Assembly (NCBI RefSeq): GCF_020966775.1 | Contig: NZ_JAJKFV010000029.1 | Location: forward strand, 2,431,372 to 2,495,371 | From: Rhodopirellula halodulae | GTDB taxonomy: Bacteria; Planctomycetota; Planctomycetia; Pirellulales; Pirellulaceae | DNA length: 64,000 nt | Direction of reading: 5' to 3' | Shown: positions 1-8,756 of the stretch, one piece after another | Layout: every line of letters begins with the position of its first letter | How positions within the stretch are numbered: position 1 is the stretch's first letter | Notes under the pieces: model-generated | The model's input: only the letters and a program-made list of their open reading frames with translations | The model's database searches: none | What the model was told of the DNA's origin: nothing | Position numbers and translations under genes: made by a program

Positions 1-519
1 TTGCGTGGACGATGGGTATTGGAAGAAGTCTTGGGTGGTCGTGTTCCGCCACCACCACCGGGCGTGCCCGCGTTGGAAGAAGCCGAAGCCAACCACGCGA
101 CAACATTGCGTGAGCAATTGGAATTGCATCGCAAAGATCCTCAATGTGCGGCATGCCACAATCGAATGGATCCGATCGGTTTTGGTTTGGAAAACTTTGA
201 CGCGATCGGACGTTGGCGTGTTGAGCAAGACGGGCTGGCGATTGATTCCAGCGGCAAGCTTCCGTCCGGCGAAACGTTTTCAGGTCCGGAGGAATTGAAA
301 CAGTTGTTGTTGAAACGCAGCGGCGAATTCAAGAAACACTTCGTGAAGAAGCTGTTCGGTTTCGCATTGGGGCGTTCACTCAATAAGTTTGACCGTTGTG
401 TGGTCGATGATTCGCTCAAAGCGTTGGATCAAAACGACCAGCGTGCGGTGGTGGTCTTGGAAACCATCGTCACCAGTTATCCGTTTCGGCATCGCTATTT
501 CAAACCGGCTCAAGATTGA
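1..519 (+). CDS. Planctomycete cytochrome-type DUF1588/DUF1585 protein (3' end only)
   Basis: The gene is cut by the left window edge, so only the last 172 residues are visible. They contain the end of a DUF1588 domain and a DUF1585 domain. A CAACH motif (CxxCH) near residue 50 would bind a c-type haem, and it is followed by the typical MDPIGFGLENFD segment. The C-terminus (SYPFRHRYF) is characteristic of the family end. Proteins of this kind in Planctomycetes are large exported PSCyt/DUF1592-type proteins of unknown biochemical role. The stop codon overlaps a possible TTG start of the following DUF1552 gene, a pairing that is very common in this phylum and suggests co-expression and a joint function. 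The family call is firm; the role is unknown. Confidence 0.9.
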   Translation: MRGRWVLEEVLGGRVPPPPPGVPALEEAEANHATTLREQLELHRKDPQCAACHNRMDPIGFGLENFDAIGRWRVEQDGLAIDSSGKLPSGETFSGPEELKQLLLKRSGEFKKHFVKKLFGFALGRSLNKFDRCVVDDSLKALDQNDQRAVVVLETIVTSYPFRHRYFKPAQD

Positions 520-536
520 GTTCCGATAGGTACATC

Positions 537-1922
537 ATGAAAACCAGTATTCCTCGGCGTCGTTTTCTTCGCGGCAGCGGTGTGTTGTTGGGATTGCCCT
601 GGATGGCATCGATGGCGGAAACGCTGCGGGCATCCGAGACTCCGTCCGCGAAAGATTCGTCGGAGTCACCGAAGCCTCCGTTGCGGACCGCGTTTTTATA
701 TTTCCCCAATGGTGTTTGGGAGAATGATTGGGTGCCGACGAAGGAGGGCACGGACTACGAGTTGTCGCCGTCGTTGCAGCCGCTATCTGATCTGAAGGAT
801 GAGTTTTTGGTACTGTCCGGTTTGGACAAGAAACACTCGCATGGTGGCGACGGTCACTACGCCAAAACCGCCAACTTCCTTACCGGAATGCCCGTCGCGA
901 AGACGACCGGAAAAGACATTAGCAGTGGCGGCGTGTCGATCGACCAATTGATTGCCGCGAAGGTTGGTGCCGAGACACCCCTGCCTTCGTTGGAGCTGGG
1001 GATCGATCCCGTGATCAGTGGAATCGATAGCAACGTCGGTTACACGCGGTTGTATGGTTCGCACATCTCATGGCAGTCGCCAACACGTCCCATTGCCAAA
1101 GCCATCAATCCTCGAGTGGTTTACGAGCGTTTGTTTGGCAAGCGGTTGCAAGCCAGTGCGCCCGAGGCACAGTCCTATCGCAACTTGTTGGACTTTGTGT
1201 TGGAGGATGCTCGTCAAATCCGCCGCGGACTCAGCCGCGATGATCAGTTCAAGATGGATGAGTACCTGGATTCAGTTCGCGAGGTCGAAAAACGAATCGA
1301 ATTCGCGTCACGCGACCAGAGTCACCGAGCACGTTACGAAGCCGAACGTGAGCGTATCGTGGACGGTCATGCGTTGGAGATTCCCGATCGTGGCACGCCG
1401 CACGACTTTCGTCAGCACATCAATCTGATGTTGGACATGATGGTTTTGGCGTTTCAAACGGACTCCACTCGCGTCGCAACGTTCATGTTCGCCAACGATG
1501 TTTCCGGACGTTCGTTCCGGTTTCTGGACGGCGTGCATGGTGGCCATCACGAGTTGTCGCACCACGAAAACAAAGAGGAAAAGATCAAGCAGTACCAATT
1601 GATCAACCGTTGGCACGTTGAACAATTCGCCCGCTTGCTTCGCAAGATGCAAAGCGTGAAGGAAGGCGACTCGACATTGCTGGACAACAGCATGGTGATG
1701 TTTGGAAGTAGCTTTTCCGACGGTAACCGGCACGATCCAGACAACCTGCCGTTGTTGCTGGCGGGACGTGGGGGAGGGACGATTCAGCCCGGCCGTCACT
1801 TGGCTGCGAAGGGGCAAGTCCCGGTTTGCAATTTGTATCTGTCAATGGCCAAACGCTATGGAATCGACCTCGAACGATTCGGTGACAGCGAAAAGGAAAT
1901 GACGGAGCTGTCAGACGCCTGA
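537..1922 (+). CDS. DUF1552 domain-containing exported protein
   Basis: This 461-residue protein matches the DUF1552 family, found almost only in Planctomycetes and relatives and of unknown function. The N-terminus has the twin-arginine-like sequence RRRFLRG followed by a hydrophobic stretch, so export by the Tat route is likely. Typical family segments are visible: FPNGVW near residue 60, SGLDKKHSHGGDGH near 95, and VHGGHHELSHH near 335. I chose the ATG at 537 because it sits directly before the Tat-type leader. A TTG at 516 in the same frame would add seven residues and overlap the upstream stop. It follows the DUF1588/DUF1585 gene and is probably co-transcribed with it. A hairpin spans its stop codon. 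Confidence 0.92.
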   Translation: MKTSIPRRRFLRGSGVLLGLPWMASMAETLRASETPSAKDSSESPKPPLRTAFLYFPNGVWENDWVPTKEGTDYELSPSLQPLSDLKDEFLVLSGLDKKHSHGGDGHYAKTANFLTGMPVAKTTGKDISSGGVSIDQLIAAKVGAETPLPSLELGIDPVISGIDSNVGYTRLYGSHISWQSPTRPIAKAINPRVVYERLFGKRLQASAPEAQSYRNLLDFVLEDARQIRRGLSRDDQFKMDEYLDSVREVEKRIEFASRDQSHRARYEAERERIVDGHALEIPDRGTPHDFRQHINLMLDMMVLAFQTDSTRVATFMFANDVSGRSFRFLDGVHGGHHELSHHENKEEKIKQYQLINRWHVEQFARLLRKMQSVKEGDSTLLDNSMVMFGSSFSDGNRHDPDNLPLLLAGRGGGTIQPGRHLAAKGQVPVCNLYLSMAKRYGIDLERFGDSEKEMTELSDA

Positions 1923-1933
1923 TTCGGCGTCTG
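1912..1933. promoter_or_regulatory. Hairpin across the DUF1552 stop codon
   Basis: CAGACGCC and GGCGTCTG form a perfect 8-bp stem with a 6-base loop that contains the TGA stop. No T-run follows, so this is either a weak terminator or an mRNA 3'-end stabiliser. Confidence 0.5.
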
Positions 1934-2055
1934 GCTCGGTGTCTTCCACATCACGCCGCACGCATCCGCCGGCTTCGCGTCGAACTCGGTCGCGCGGCCA
2001 ACGGAACAACTGATCTTTGGCCAGTCCCGGTACACGGCCTGGCCCGCGAGTCGCT

Positions 2056-3483
2056 TCAGTCAGCGGTCGTTGGTGTGACGTGCAATCGCAGCATTGGCGG
2101 ATTCGCCGTGGGGTGCGTTCGCGTTGCAAACCCGTGAACGTAACTTTGGCTGGGGGCGTTTGGTGTGACGCGCGTGATCACCACTGTCGCCGTGGACCCA
2201 ATGGCTTGCTGGATGAAGTCCTTCAGTCTTTCGTCTTGAAGCACGAACTGTCCCACGGGTTTGGATTGTGGGACGGTGAACTCGCCCAGCAATTCAATCT
2301 TCTTGTCATCCAGTTGATAGGTGTTTTCGCGACGGCCGGGGAAGTGTTCTCGATGGAGGTCTTGCGAGTCCCACGGAATGTTGTGTTCGGGACGAATTCC
2401 AAACACTTTGAACTGCGAGTCCGGCACCAAAGACAGATACCCCATGCCTGTCGCGATTCCCTCCAGGCGAAGTTCAGCTTCGCCAATGTCGGATTGAGTG
2501 ACGCCCGAGAGGTCAAAGCGAATGAACGCTTTGCGATTCCATTCCGGTGATTCGGCTGAGTGCTTGACCAGCAATGCGTCATCGGGTCTCGGAAAATCAT
2601 TCCCCTCCAATCGAGGTCCAGAGGTGACGTCACCCTCGTCCCCGTTTCCGTAGGCGGAACTGATGTGAATGAATTCGCCATTGGATCGATCGGTTCTGCG
2701 TTGATCGGTTACCGTGCGGTTAGTGGGGCGGGAAATCGTTTCTAACTCGTGTTCAGATGCATAGGCTCGTCCGGACCCATCCAACGTCATTTGGCGACCG
2801 TTGGTCAAGTGCTTCACGTCCATCTTGCCTTCCATCAGGTCAAGTCGTGCGTCTCCCGCCGAGTCCACAAACACACCGAATTTGGTGCCTCGATCGATGA
2901 TTTCGGCTCGTGGTGTTTCGACGACGAATCCTTCGCCGCCTTTCGCGACTGAACCGACGATGCTGCCCGAATGAAGCCGGCATCTTTGGGAGGATATCAA
3001 TTCAATGTCGACCGGGCCTTCCATGCTGACGGTGACTTTGGGGAACTGAATCTCAGCGATGCCGGAGATCAGTCGCAATCGGCCGGATGTGAGTTCTTGT
3101 CCGACGGAAGTTGGCAAAGTGCCATTGCCCCATTGGCAGTTGGTGGATGACAAGATCGTCGCCACGGGCTGAGGCTGAAGCGTCGTCCATTCCCAACCGA
3201 CCGCGGCAATGAAGATCAGCGACGCGGCGATCAGAGGCATGTATCGCCAAAGCCAGTTCGGGTGATCGGGCGCGGAAGAGACCGGTATCGACGGTTGAGA
3301 AGTGGTGGGGTGTGCGTCCCAGGCTAAGCTCGATTCTTGATGAGCGTGTTCGATGTAGTCATCCAAGAATTCGTTGGAGGACGCGAGCAGCGTTTGTAGC
3401 TCGTCGATCTCGTCCTGCGTGGCAGTTCGGTCCAGGACGGCGTCACGCAAGAAAACATAGCGTTCTCGTTGTTCGATGTTCAT
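2056..3483 (-). CDS. FecR-like anti-sigma-type protein with C-terminal DNRLRE-like domain
   Basis: The 475-residue product begins with a short cytoplasmic helical region (residues 1-60) of the kind that precedes FecR-type proteins. One membrane helix follows near residues 75-95, then a FecR-like beta domain (about 115-235, with GTKFGVFVD and LDLMEGKMDV). The C-terminal half (about 275-475) resembles a DNRLRE domain (DDALLVKHS, RKAFIRFDLSGV, GEAELRLEG). I chose the ATG at 3483, one base after the stop of the sigma factor gene; a longer form from 3528 would run into that gene. The coupling to a sigma gene supports an anti-sigma or transmembrane signalling role, with the outer domains possibly binding a surface ligand. 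The ligand cannot be read from the sequence. Confidence 0.85.
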   Translation of the reverse strand: MNIEQRERYVFLRDAVLDRTATQDEIDELQTLLASSNEFLDDYIEHAHQESSLAWDAHPTTSQPSIPVSSAPDHPNWLWRYMPLIAASLIFIAAVGWEWTTLQPQPVATILSSTNCQWGNGTLPTSVGQELTSGRLRLISGIAEIQFPKVTVSMEGPVDIELISSQRCRLHSGSIVGSVAKGGEGFVVETPRAEIIDRGTKFGVFVDSAGDARLDLMEGKMDVKHLTNGRQMTLDGSGRAYASEHELETISRPTNRTVTDQRRTDRSNGEFIHISSAYGNGDEGDVTSGPRLEGNDFPRPDDALLVKHSAESPEWNRKAFIRFDLSGVTQSDIGEAELRLEGIATGMGYLSLVPDSQFKVFGIRPEHNIPWDSQDLHREHFPGRRENTYQLDDKKIELLGEFTVPQSKPVGQFVLQDERLKDFIQQAIGSTATVVITRVTPNAPSQSYVHGFATRTHPTANPPMLRLHVTPTTAD

Positions 3484-3484
3484 G

Positions 3485-4060
3485 CTAGCCAAGTCCTTCC
3501 TGCGATAGGGTTTGATCCACGCAGTCATGCAAGGTGGTTCGGATTCGTCGGAGCATTTTGTAGACGGCTTCCACGCTGGATCCCATTTGGTTGGCGATGG
3601 ATTCGACGGAGCAGCCCAGCCGATACCGTTGGTCCACGAAGGTTCGTTTCCGCGGGGGAAGTTTCTGGATGCAGTTTTCCAAGGCGTCCAGCCGGCTATC
3701 GAAGTATGCGGAGCGATGTTCTTGACGTTCGGAGATCAACATCATGGTTTCGGTGTCAAAGCAGGGCCGCTTGGCCCGCTTCTTGGAAGTGAATGCCCGA
3801 ACTTGGTTCAGAGCCACCGTGCAGGCCCAGGCTCGGAAATTGGAGCCGGATTCGAATTGGTGATACTCACGCCATAAAACCAGATTGGTTTCCTGCAACA
3901 CCTCGTCCGCATCATTGCGAGCGGGAATCAGTGAGTGGATGTAGTGGAACAACAGACGCTGGTGTTCCGTCAGTAACTGAATGAATTCGGTCGTGTCCTG
4001 ATCCGTTTCGCTCATGGAATTGGAAATTGCGGGAGGTTGAGCATCAGGCTGAGCCGTCAT
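3485..4060 (-). CDS. ECF-like RNA polymerase sigma factor (planctomycete type)
   Basis: This 191-residue protein has sigma-70 region 2 (residues about 25-95, with ARNDADEVLQETNLVLW and FRAWACTVALNQVR) and region 4 (about 125-185, ending in a helix-turn-helix with SVESIANQMGSSVEAVYKMLRRIR). Size and order fit the Rhodopirellula/Verrucomicrobium ECF-like group. It directs RNA polymerase to its own promoters and is probably controlled by the FecR-like gene, which starts one base after its stop. The start could be the ATG at 4060 or the in-frame ATG at 4015. The 4060 start lies inside one copy of a 22-bp tandem duplication, which may have altered an older start/stop overlap with the upstream gene. 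Confidence 0.9.
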   Translation of the reverse strand: MTAQPDAQPPAISNSMSETDQDTTEFIQLLTEHQRLLFHYIHSLIPARNDADEVLQETNLVLWREYHQFESGSNFRAWACTVALNQVRAFTSKKRAKRPCFDTETMMLISERQEHRSAYFDSRLDALENCIQKLPPRKRTFVDQRYRLGCSVESIANQMGSSVEAVYKMLRRIRTTLHDCVDQTLSQEGLG

Positions 4061-4091
4061 CGCGAAAGTGCTGAGCCGTCATCGCGAAAGT
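4048..4091. repeat. Perfect 22-bp tandem duplication at a gene junction
   Basis: Two identical 22-base units occupy 4048-4069 and 4070-4091. The first contains the start codon of the sigma factor gene (4060). The second contains an identical ATG (4082) that overlaps the TGA stop of the upstream membrane protein gene as ATGA. The duplicated ATG opens only a 12-codon frame ending at 4044. Confidence 0.9.
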
Positions 4092-5164
4092 TCCGGGGCC
4101 GGGCGGTCCAGCTTCGTCGGGCGGTCCAGCTTCGCGAGAAACAAATCCACCAGATTCCTTGCGGTGGTGATGCTGTCGAGATCGTATTGAATGGTTCCGG
4201 CGGACTGGAAAGACGAGTCATCGGCATCGGCATCGGTGTCGCTGTCCTCGCCCGAATCGGATGGACTGCCGCTGGTGACCACTCCATGGCCGGTCAGTTC
4301 CAAAATTGCATGGGGCATTTCGCGATCTACATCGATCAACGCCGTGTACAGCAGAGATGGTTGACCCCATTCAGAGTCGGTCCAATGTTCGTTCGGGTCC
4401 GCTGGTTGATTAAGCTCCACACAAACCACAAATCGGTTGCCTTTGCCGGTTTCCAAATAAGGATCCAAAGCGAATTGGTGTGTTTGGGTCGCGCCGGTCA
4501 TGCCATCGAGGTTCCCATCAGGATCGATGCCCGTCACTGCGGTGTAAGCGTGTCTCCAAATGGGAAGCACATCGCTGCGACGAACGGGGGCAGAGCTCGC
4601 GGTCGAATCGACGCTGTCGGAATACGCAAGGCTTTCGTCCAGATACAACGTTTCGATCATCGTCCCGGTCGTGGATTCGGCCCACACCGCGGCGACGGGA
4701 AGTTTGTCGAGGGAGTTCGAAAACCCCAAGTGAACCGCTAACTGCCCGCTGTTCGGGGAGTTCGATTGGCGGACAACCCAAAGACTGTGATCGGTGTTGT
4801 GGACAAAACCCGCCAACGAAGACGCACGCACAATTTCTAAACGTTTGCGGGCTTCGTAACTTTGGTCCATGACCCACTGCGACGGTTGCCATGCGGACAG
4901 GGATCCCGCCAATAAAATTCCGGCGAAGAGGACGACACTGAGCTTCGTCAATATCCCGATCGGTTTGGCTCGCGACGACACCATGGTTTTCATGTAGGGA
5001 ATTCGGCCCAGCACATGGCTGACGACCAACCCGACGCAGACAATTCCCGATACCACATGAAGTCGCGTGGTGGTTTGCGAAAATGGCAGCAAAAACACCG
5101 CCACCCCGGTGAGAACCAGGGTGGCGAAAAGAAACAGCAATGCGAGATTGACCCAATGGCGCAT
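4079..5164 (-). CDS. Membrane protein with exported domain and PepSY/DUF4405-like N-terminus
   Basis: About 361 residues. The first 90 residues hold three predicted membrane helices (LALLFLFATLVLTGVAVFLL, HVVSGIVCVGLVVSHVLG and SVVLFAGILLAGSLSAW), which resemble small cytochrome-b-like membrane modules such as DUF4405, but I cannot confirm the family. The rest is an exported domain with TAVTGIDPDGNLDGMTGAT, followed by an acidic stretch (EDSDTDADADDSS). The tail has a short repeat, LDRPTK then LDRPAP. Its ATG at 5164 overlaps the upstream stop as TGATG; an ATG at 5209 inside the upstream gene is the alternative start. It sits between an FAD oxidoreductase and a sigma factor and is probably in their operon. 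The function is unknown. Confidence 0.75.
   Translation of the reverse strand: MRHWVNLALLFLFATLVLTGVAVFLLPFSQTTTRLHVVSGIVCVGLVVSHVLGRIPYMKTMVSSRAKPIGILTKLSVVLFAGILLAGSLSAWQPSQWVMDQSYEARKRLEIVRASSLAGFVHNTDHSLWVVRQSNSPNSGQLAVHLGFSNSLDKLPVAAVWAESTTGTMIETLYLDESLAYSDSVDSTASSAPVRRSDVLPIWRHAYTAVTGIDPDGNLDGMTGATQTHQFALDPYLETGKGNRFVVCVELNQPADPNEHWTDSEWGQPSLLYTALIDVDREMPHAILELTGHGVVTSGSPSDSGEDSDTDADADDSSFQSAGTIQYDLDSITTARNLVDLFLAKLDRPTKLDRPAPELSR
4101..4136. repeat. 18-bp in-frame tandem repeat in the membrane protein tail
   Basis: Two nearly identical 18-base units encode LDRPTK and LDRPAP at the end of the membrane protein. They sit ten bases from the 22-bp duplication, so the whole junction looks prone to replication slippage. 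Confidence 0.8.
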
Positions 5165-7035
5165 CAGGTGGTTTGCTTCGTGGGTTCGGTTGTTGGGAAT
5201 CCGATCCATTCACGCAATTGGCCAATGTGTTTTTGACCGACTTCGCGAGGTGAGGCGTCAAACTTTTTGCACAACGCCGCCGCGTAGCCTGTTGCGACGC
5301 CCATCTGAGCACAGGTGTTCATGACACGAGGGCCGGCGAGACCGATGTGTGAACAACTGAAGCAGCGACCGGCCATCATCAAGTTGTCGATGTCTTTGGA
5401 ATACAGGCTTCGGAACGGAACAAAGTATTCGCCGCCAGTTTTGTAGAACAGGGCGGTCGACAGGAAGTCGACGGCGTGACCTTGCAGCGTTTTTTGGTAG
5501 TGAGTGTCGATGTCACGAACTTCGACCACCACCGCATCTTCAAAGGGGCGACGTTCGGCCGCGTCTTGCATGGTGTAGATGTGATCGCCCATCAATCGCC
5601 GCGACTCTCGTTTGCCACCGACGAATGAGACCCATTTCAGTTTCCATGGTGCGTTCTTTGGATGCTGCTTCGCGTTGGCGAACGAACCATAGATCGCACG
5701 CAGCATGTGGTCGCGAATTTGTTCGGCATCTCGAATTTGGTCCAGGTCGTTGTCGGAGTATTCCCAGTACCATTCGCCGGCGGTGGCTTCGTGGTCCTTG
5801 GCAACCGGCATCGCCCAAGGCACGTCGGGGAACTGGCTGCGCTGGTTGGTTTTTTCCGCATTCCATAGCACCGAGGTTCCCATCACACGTTTGTCCGCCT
5901 CTTCCGGGCTCCACAAATCGCCGTGTTTGTCCCATTGCTCACCAAATTCCTTGTGAGATTCGCGGCCTTCACGGTACTCCGCTCCGGCCCAATACCCGAG
6001 CCAGCCATCACCGGTCGCGTCAACGAACACGGGGGCTTTGAAGCGACGGAGTTTTCCGGTGATCACATCGCGGGCTTCGACCGTTTCGATTTTGCCATCG
6101 TTCTTTGAGAGGCCGCATGCGATGTGTCCCGCGAACAGCTCCACACCGGATGCTGCCATGGTGGCTTCGCGTTTGCGTTGGTCTTTCTTGGCTTCGGCAC
6201 TTCCGTTGGGATAGTGCTCGGTATCAATCGTTTTCAAGATGTCAGAGGAATGACCGTGAATCCCCAGCGTGTGGACGCGAATTTCTTCGGACGCGTTTCC
6301 GCCAAAGATTGGTCGGTCTTGGATGAGGGCGACGCGAAGGCCTTTTGATTTCGCAGCCAGAGCGGCACCGCAACCTGACATGCCACCGCCGACGACCACC
6401 AAGTCATACTCGGATTCTTCCACTTTCCATGTCGATCGTCCGGACACGAGGTCTTTCCAAGCAACGACTTCGCCGGCGTCGTCCGATGGCAATTCTGGAG
6501 AGGCTTCTTTGCTGAAGAAGATCGCGTCGCAGCGACCATCGAATCCCGTCAGGTCTTGGAGTTCGATCTGAACTTGCTTGTCACCGCTGGCTTCGAAGGA
6601 TCCACCTGACTGCCAGTGCCACGCGGAGTTTTCCGCACCGAATTCAGTCGGCAACGTCGTGCCGTTCAGACGGACTTGGAAACGTCCTGGACTCTTCCAA
6701 TCACCTGGGCACCAGTCACGTGTTCGCACCCAAACGTTCCATTTGCCAGACGATGGCAGGCTGACCTTCGTCGTGGCGTTTGGGACCGGCGTGCCCATCC
6801 CGTGAGCAAGCAAGTAGCAACCGCCCATTTGTTGGTAGTGCTGAGTGTCCAACTTCCAGCCACCCAAATCGTCGAACTGGCTGGCTTCGACCAACACGCC
6901 GGTGGAAGTGTCGGAGCTTTGCGATTGGGAGGTGAGTTCCTTGGTGAAGGCGTAACTGGGAGCGGTTGCAGAAAGCACGCCGACGCCGCCGACCACTCGC
7001 AGGAATCCGCGTCGTCCAAGTTGTTCGTTTTTCAT
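5164..7035 (-). CDS. Exported FAD-dependent oxidoreductase with N-terminal carbohydrate-binding-like region
   Basis: This 623-residue protein starts with a Tat-type leader (RRGFLRVVGG, residues 8-17). Residues about 45-180 form a beta-rich region that resembles a carbohydrate-binding module. An FAD-binding Rossmann motif follows near residue 210 (DLVVVGGGMSGCGAALAAKSKG), then FVDATGDGWLGYWAGA near 340, and the C-terminal MMAGRCFSCSHIGLAG. This is the FAD_oxidored family, frequent and multi-copy in Planctomycetes; substrates are mostly unknown and sugars are suspected. It heads a probable four-gene minus-strand operon with a membrane protein, a sigma factor and a FecR-like protein. Confidence 0.9.
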   Translation of the reverse strand: MKNEQLGRRGFLRVVGGVGVLSATAPSYAFTKELTSQSQSSDTSTGVLVEASQFDDLGGWKLDTQHYQQMGGCYLLAHGMGTPVPNATTKVSLPSSGKWNVWVRTRDWCPGDWKSPGRFQVRLNGTTLPTEFGAENSAWHWQSGGSFEASGDKQVQIELQDLTGFDGRCDAIFFSKEASPELPSDDAGEVVAWKDLVSGRSTWKVEESEYDLVVVGGGMSGCGAALAAKSKGLRVALIQDRPIFGGNASEEIRVHTLGIHGHSSDILKTIDTEHYPNGSAEAKKDQRKREATMAASGVELFAGHIACGLSKNDGKIETVEARDVITGKLRRFKAPVFVDATGDGWLGYWAGAEYREGRESHKEFGEQWDKHGDLWSPEEADKRVMGTSVLWNAEKTNQRSQFPDVPWAMPVAKDHEATAGEWYWEYSDNDLDQIRDAEQIRDHMLRAIYGSFANAKQHPKNAPWKLKWVSFVGGKRESRRLMGDHIYTMQDAAERRPFEDAVVVEVRDIDTHYQKTLQGHAVDFLSTALFYKTGGEYFVPFRSLYSKDIDNLMMAGRCFSCSHIGLAGPRVMNTCAQMGVATGYAAALCKKFDASPREVGQKHIGQLREWIGFPTTEPTKQTT

Positions 7036-7316
7036 GTTTGAGGCTGGTATCGATTGGGGGCGTGTGGAGTCGGGACCGAATGGGCAACGAAATCGGGGAA
7101 AAACTCCCGTGGGTCAACGCTGCCTCGCCTGTCAAAGAGGGCTGGCGAGCCCGTTTTGGACACTCAATAGAGAAGTTTTTTGAGTCTTTAGGTGAGAATC
7201 TTGTCCAATCCAGGCCTGCAGTGCCTCTTGAACATACATGGACGCAAAATGCGTCTGTCCATCTAGTCGAGGGTGCGGCCCCAAAAACTGCATCCGAACC
7301 CTTTTCATTCAAGAGG

Positions 7317-8468
7317 ATGCGTATTGTGAATGCACACAAAAGTCGCGGCGGGTTCACGCTCGTCGAATTACTCGTCGTCATCGCAATCATTGGCGTTTTG
7401 GTCGGGTTGTTGTTGCCTGCCGTTCAAGCCGCCCGAGAGGCCGCGCGGCGCATGTCGTGCAGCAACAATTTCAAGCAAATTGGGTTGTCTTTGCACAACT
7501 ATCACGCCGCGTACAACCGGTTGCCGCCCAACGGCACCGGTCCCTTGTATGCGGCCCAGAGAGGCTTGAGTGCGAACGTTGGGCTCATTCCATTCATGGA
7601 GCAGCAAGGCCTATGGGAAATGATGTCCAACCCTTTAATGCCAGAAGCCGGTGAGACGCCCACCGACGCGATGTCCACGGGCCAGTGGCCGCCGTTTGGT
7701 CCGCGACCTTACGTGGATTTGAATGAGTACGATCCGTACCAAATGCAAACGCCGACGCTACGTTGCCCGTCCGACCCAGGAATGTCTCCATTGGGGACCG
7801 GGATGACGAACTACGCGTTCTGTCACGGAGACACGAGTTTGCGGGTGGGTTATCCACCGAGCAGCCAGTGGGCAGACCGAGGCGCATTCCGTGGTTTGTT
7901 CATGCGACACACACCTCGCAAGTTTCGTGATGTGCTGGATGGTTTGTCCAATACGATCGCGATGGCAGAAATCAAAACGGACATGGGTGACCGCAGTGTC
8001 GGTGGTTCGGTTGTTGATCGCACTTATTTTCCCAATGACGATTCGATGGGTTCGGATCTGACCGTGTGCACCGATGTCATCGATCCGCAGCGGCCTCAGT
8101 TCATCGAGCAATCGGTGACGTTGTGGAACAGTGGCGGCACGTCTCGCGGGGGGCGTTGGTGGAACTGTCACCTGATGATCACGGGGATGAACACCATCCT
8201 TCCTCCGAACTCGCCCACCTGTGCCATGCAGTGGGGAACGTCGTGGCAATCCGGTGTCTTTAGTTCCGCCAGTCACCACCAAGGTGGCGTGCACGTGTTG
8301 CTCGCCGATGGTGCCGTGCGTTTTGTCACGGATTCCATCGACGCGGGGAACCGCCAAGCAAACAGTATTTCCAAAAACTACAACAACGTTGGTCAAGCGA
8401 GCCCCTACGGGTTGTGGGGTGCACTCGGTTCCATCGCAGCCAAAGAAACCATCGAAGGATTTGAATGA
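7317..8468 (+). CDS. DUF1559 pseudopilin-like protein
   Basis: About 383 residues. The N-terminus is a type II/IV prepilin-like signal: a short basic leader, then GFTLVELLVVIAIIGVLVGL and AVQAAREAARR. This is followed by the DUF1559 domain (SCSNNFKQIGLSLHNYH), ending with the H-X9-DG-type segment HHQGGVHVLLADGAVRFVTDSID. The family is greatly expanded in Planctomycetes; the products are presumed surface or secretion-associated pseudopilins. Two starts are possible: ATG at 7317 lies directly against AAGAGG, while GTG at 7326 has that AAGAGG nine bases upstream and may be the real start. The next gene overlaps its stop. Confidence 0.92.
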   Translation: MRIVNAHKSRGGFTLVELLVVIAIIGVLVGLLLPAVQAAREAARRMSCSNNFKQIGLSLHNYHAAYNRLPPNGTGPLYAAQRGLSANVGLIPFMEQQGLWEMMSNPLMPEAGETPTDAMSTGQWPPFGPRPYVDLNEYDPYQMQTPTLRCPSDPGMSPLGTGMTNYAFCHGDTSLRVGYPPSSQWADRGAFRGLFMRHTPRKFRDVLDGLSNTIAMAEIKTDMGDRSVGGSVVDRTYFPNDDSMGSDLTVCTDVIDPQRPQFIEQSVTLWNSGGTSRGGRWWNCHLMITGMNTILPPNSPTCAMQWGTSWQSGVFSSASHHQGGVHVLLADGAVRFVTDSIDAGNRQANSISKNYNNVGQASPYGLWGALGSIAAKETIEGFE

Positions 8469-8674
8469 TGCATCGAATGAAAAACAACACCAAAACCATG
8501 TTGTCGGGGCGATGCTTGGTCGCAGCCGGTTTGTTGATCAGCGCGGTGGCTTTGCCCGGATGCACCGAAAGTGGTGGTGACGCGCAAAAACTGACCGCGG
8601 AGGAAGGGATTGACTGGGAAGCCATCGAAGCCGAAGGAGCGGAGATCGCCGAAGGTCAAAAGCAAGGCGAGTGA
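8465..8674 (+). CDS. Small lipoprotein following a DUF1559 gene
   Basis: A 69-residue product with a basic N-terminus, a hydrophobic core and a lipobox (ALPGC), so it is a predicted lipoprotein. The mature part is short and acidic (EEGIDWEAIEAEGAEIAEG). Its ATG overlaps the stop of the DUF1559 gene, so the two are translationally coupled. Small lipoproteins directly after DUF1559 genes are a recurrent planctomycete arrangement. The role is unknown. Confidence 0.85.
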   Translation: MMHRMKNNTKTMLSGRCLVAAGLLISAVALPGCTESGGDAQKLTAEEGIDWEAIEAEGAEIAEGQKQGE

Positions 8675-8699
8675 ACGCTTGTTCGGAAGGACTTTGGGA

Positions 8700-8738
8700 C
8701 GCTCGAGCCGGCAGTGTTGCTGGCTCGAGCGTTTTTTT
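8700..8738 (+). terminator. Rho-independent terminator after the DUF1559/lipoprotein pair
   Basis: CGCTCGAGCC (8700-8709) pairs perfectly with GGCTCGAGCG (8722-8731), with a 12-base loop and then seven T residues. It ends the plus-strand unit just before the convergent nth gene. Confidence 0.9.
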
Positions 8739-8756
8739 ATGCGCGTTGCCTGCGGA

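Noticed and set aside
2017-2550. Plus-strand frame of 177 codons
   Set aside because: It is the antisense of the FecR/DNRLRE gene, whose translation shows clear domains.
4037-4741. Plus-strand frame of 234 codons
   Set aside because: Antisense to the membrane protein gene; no recognisable content.
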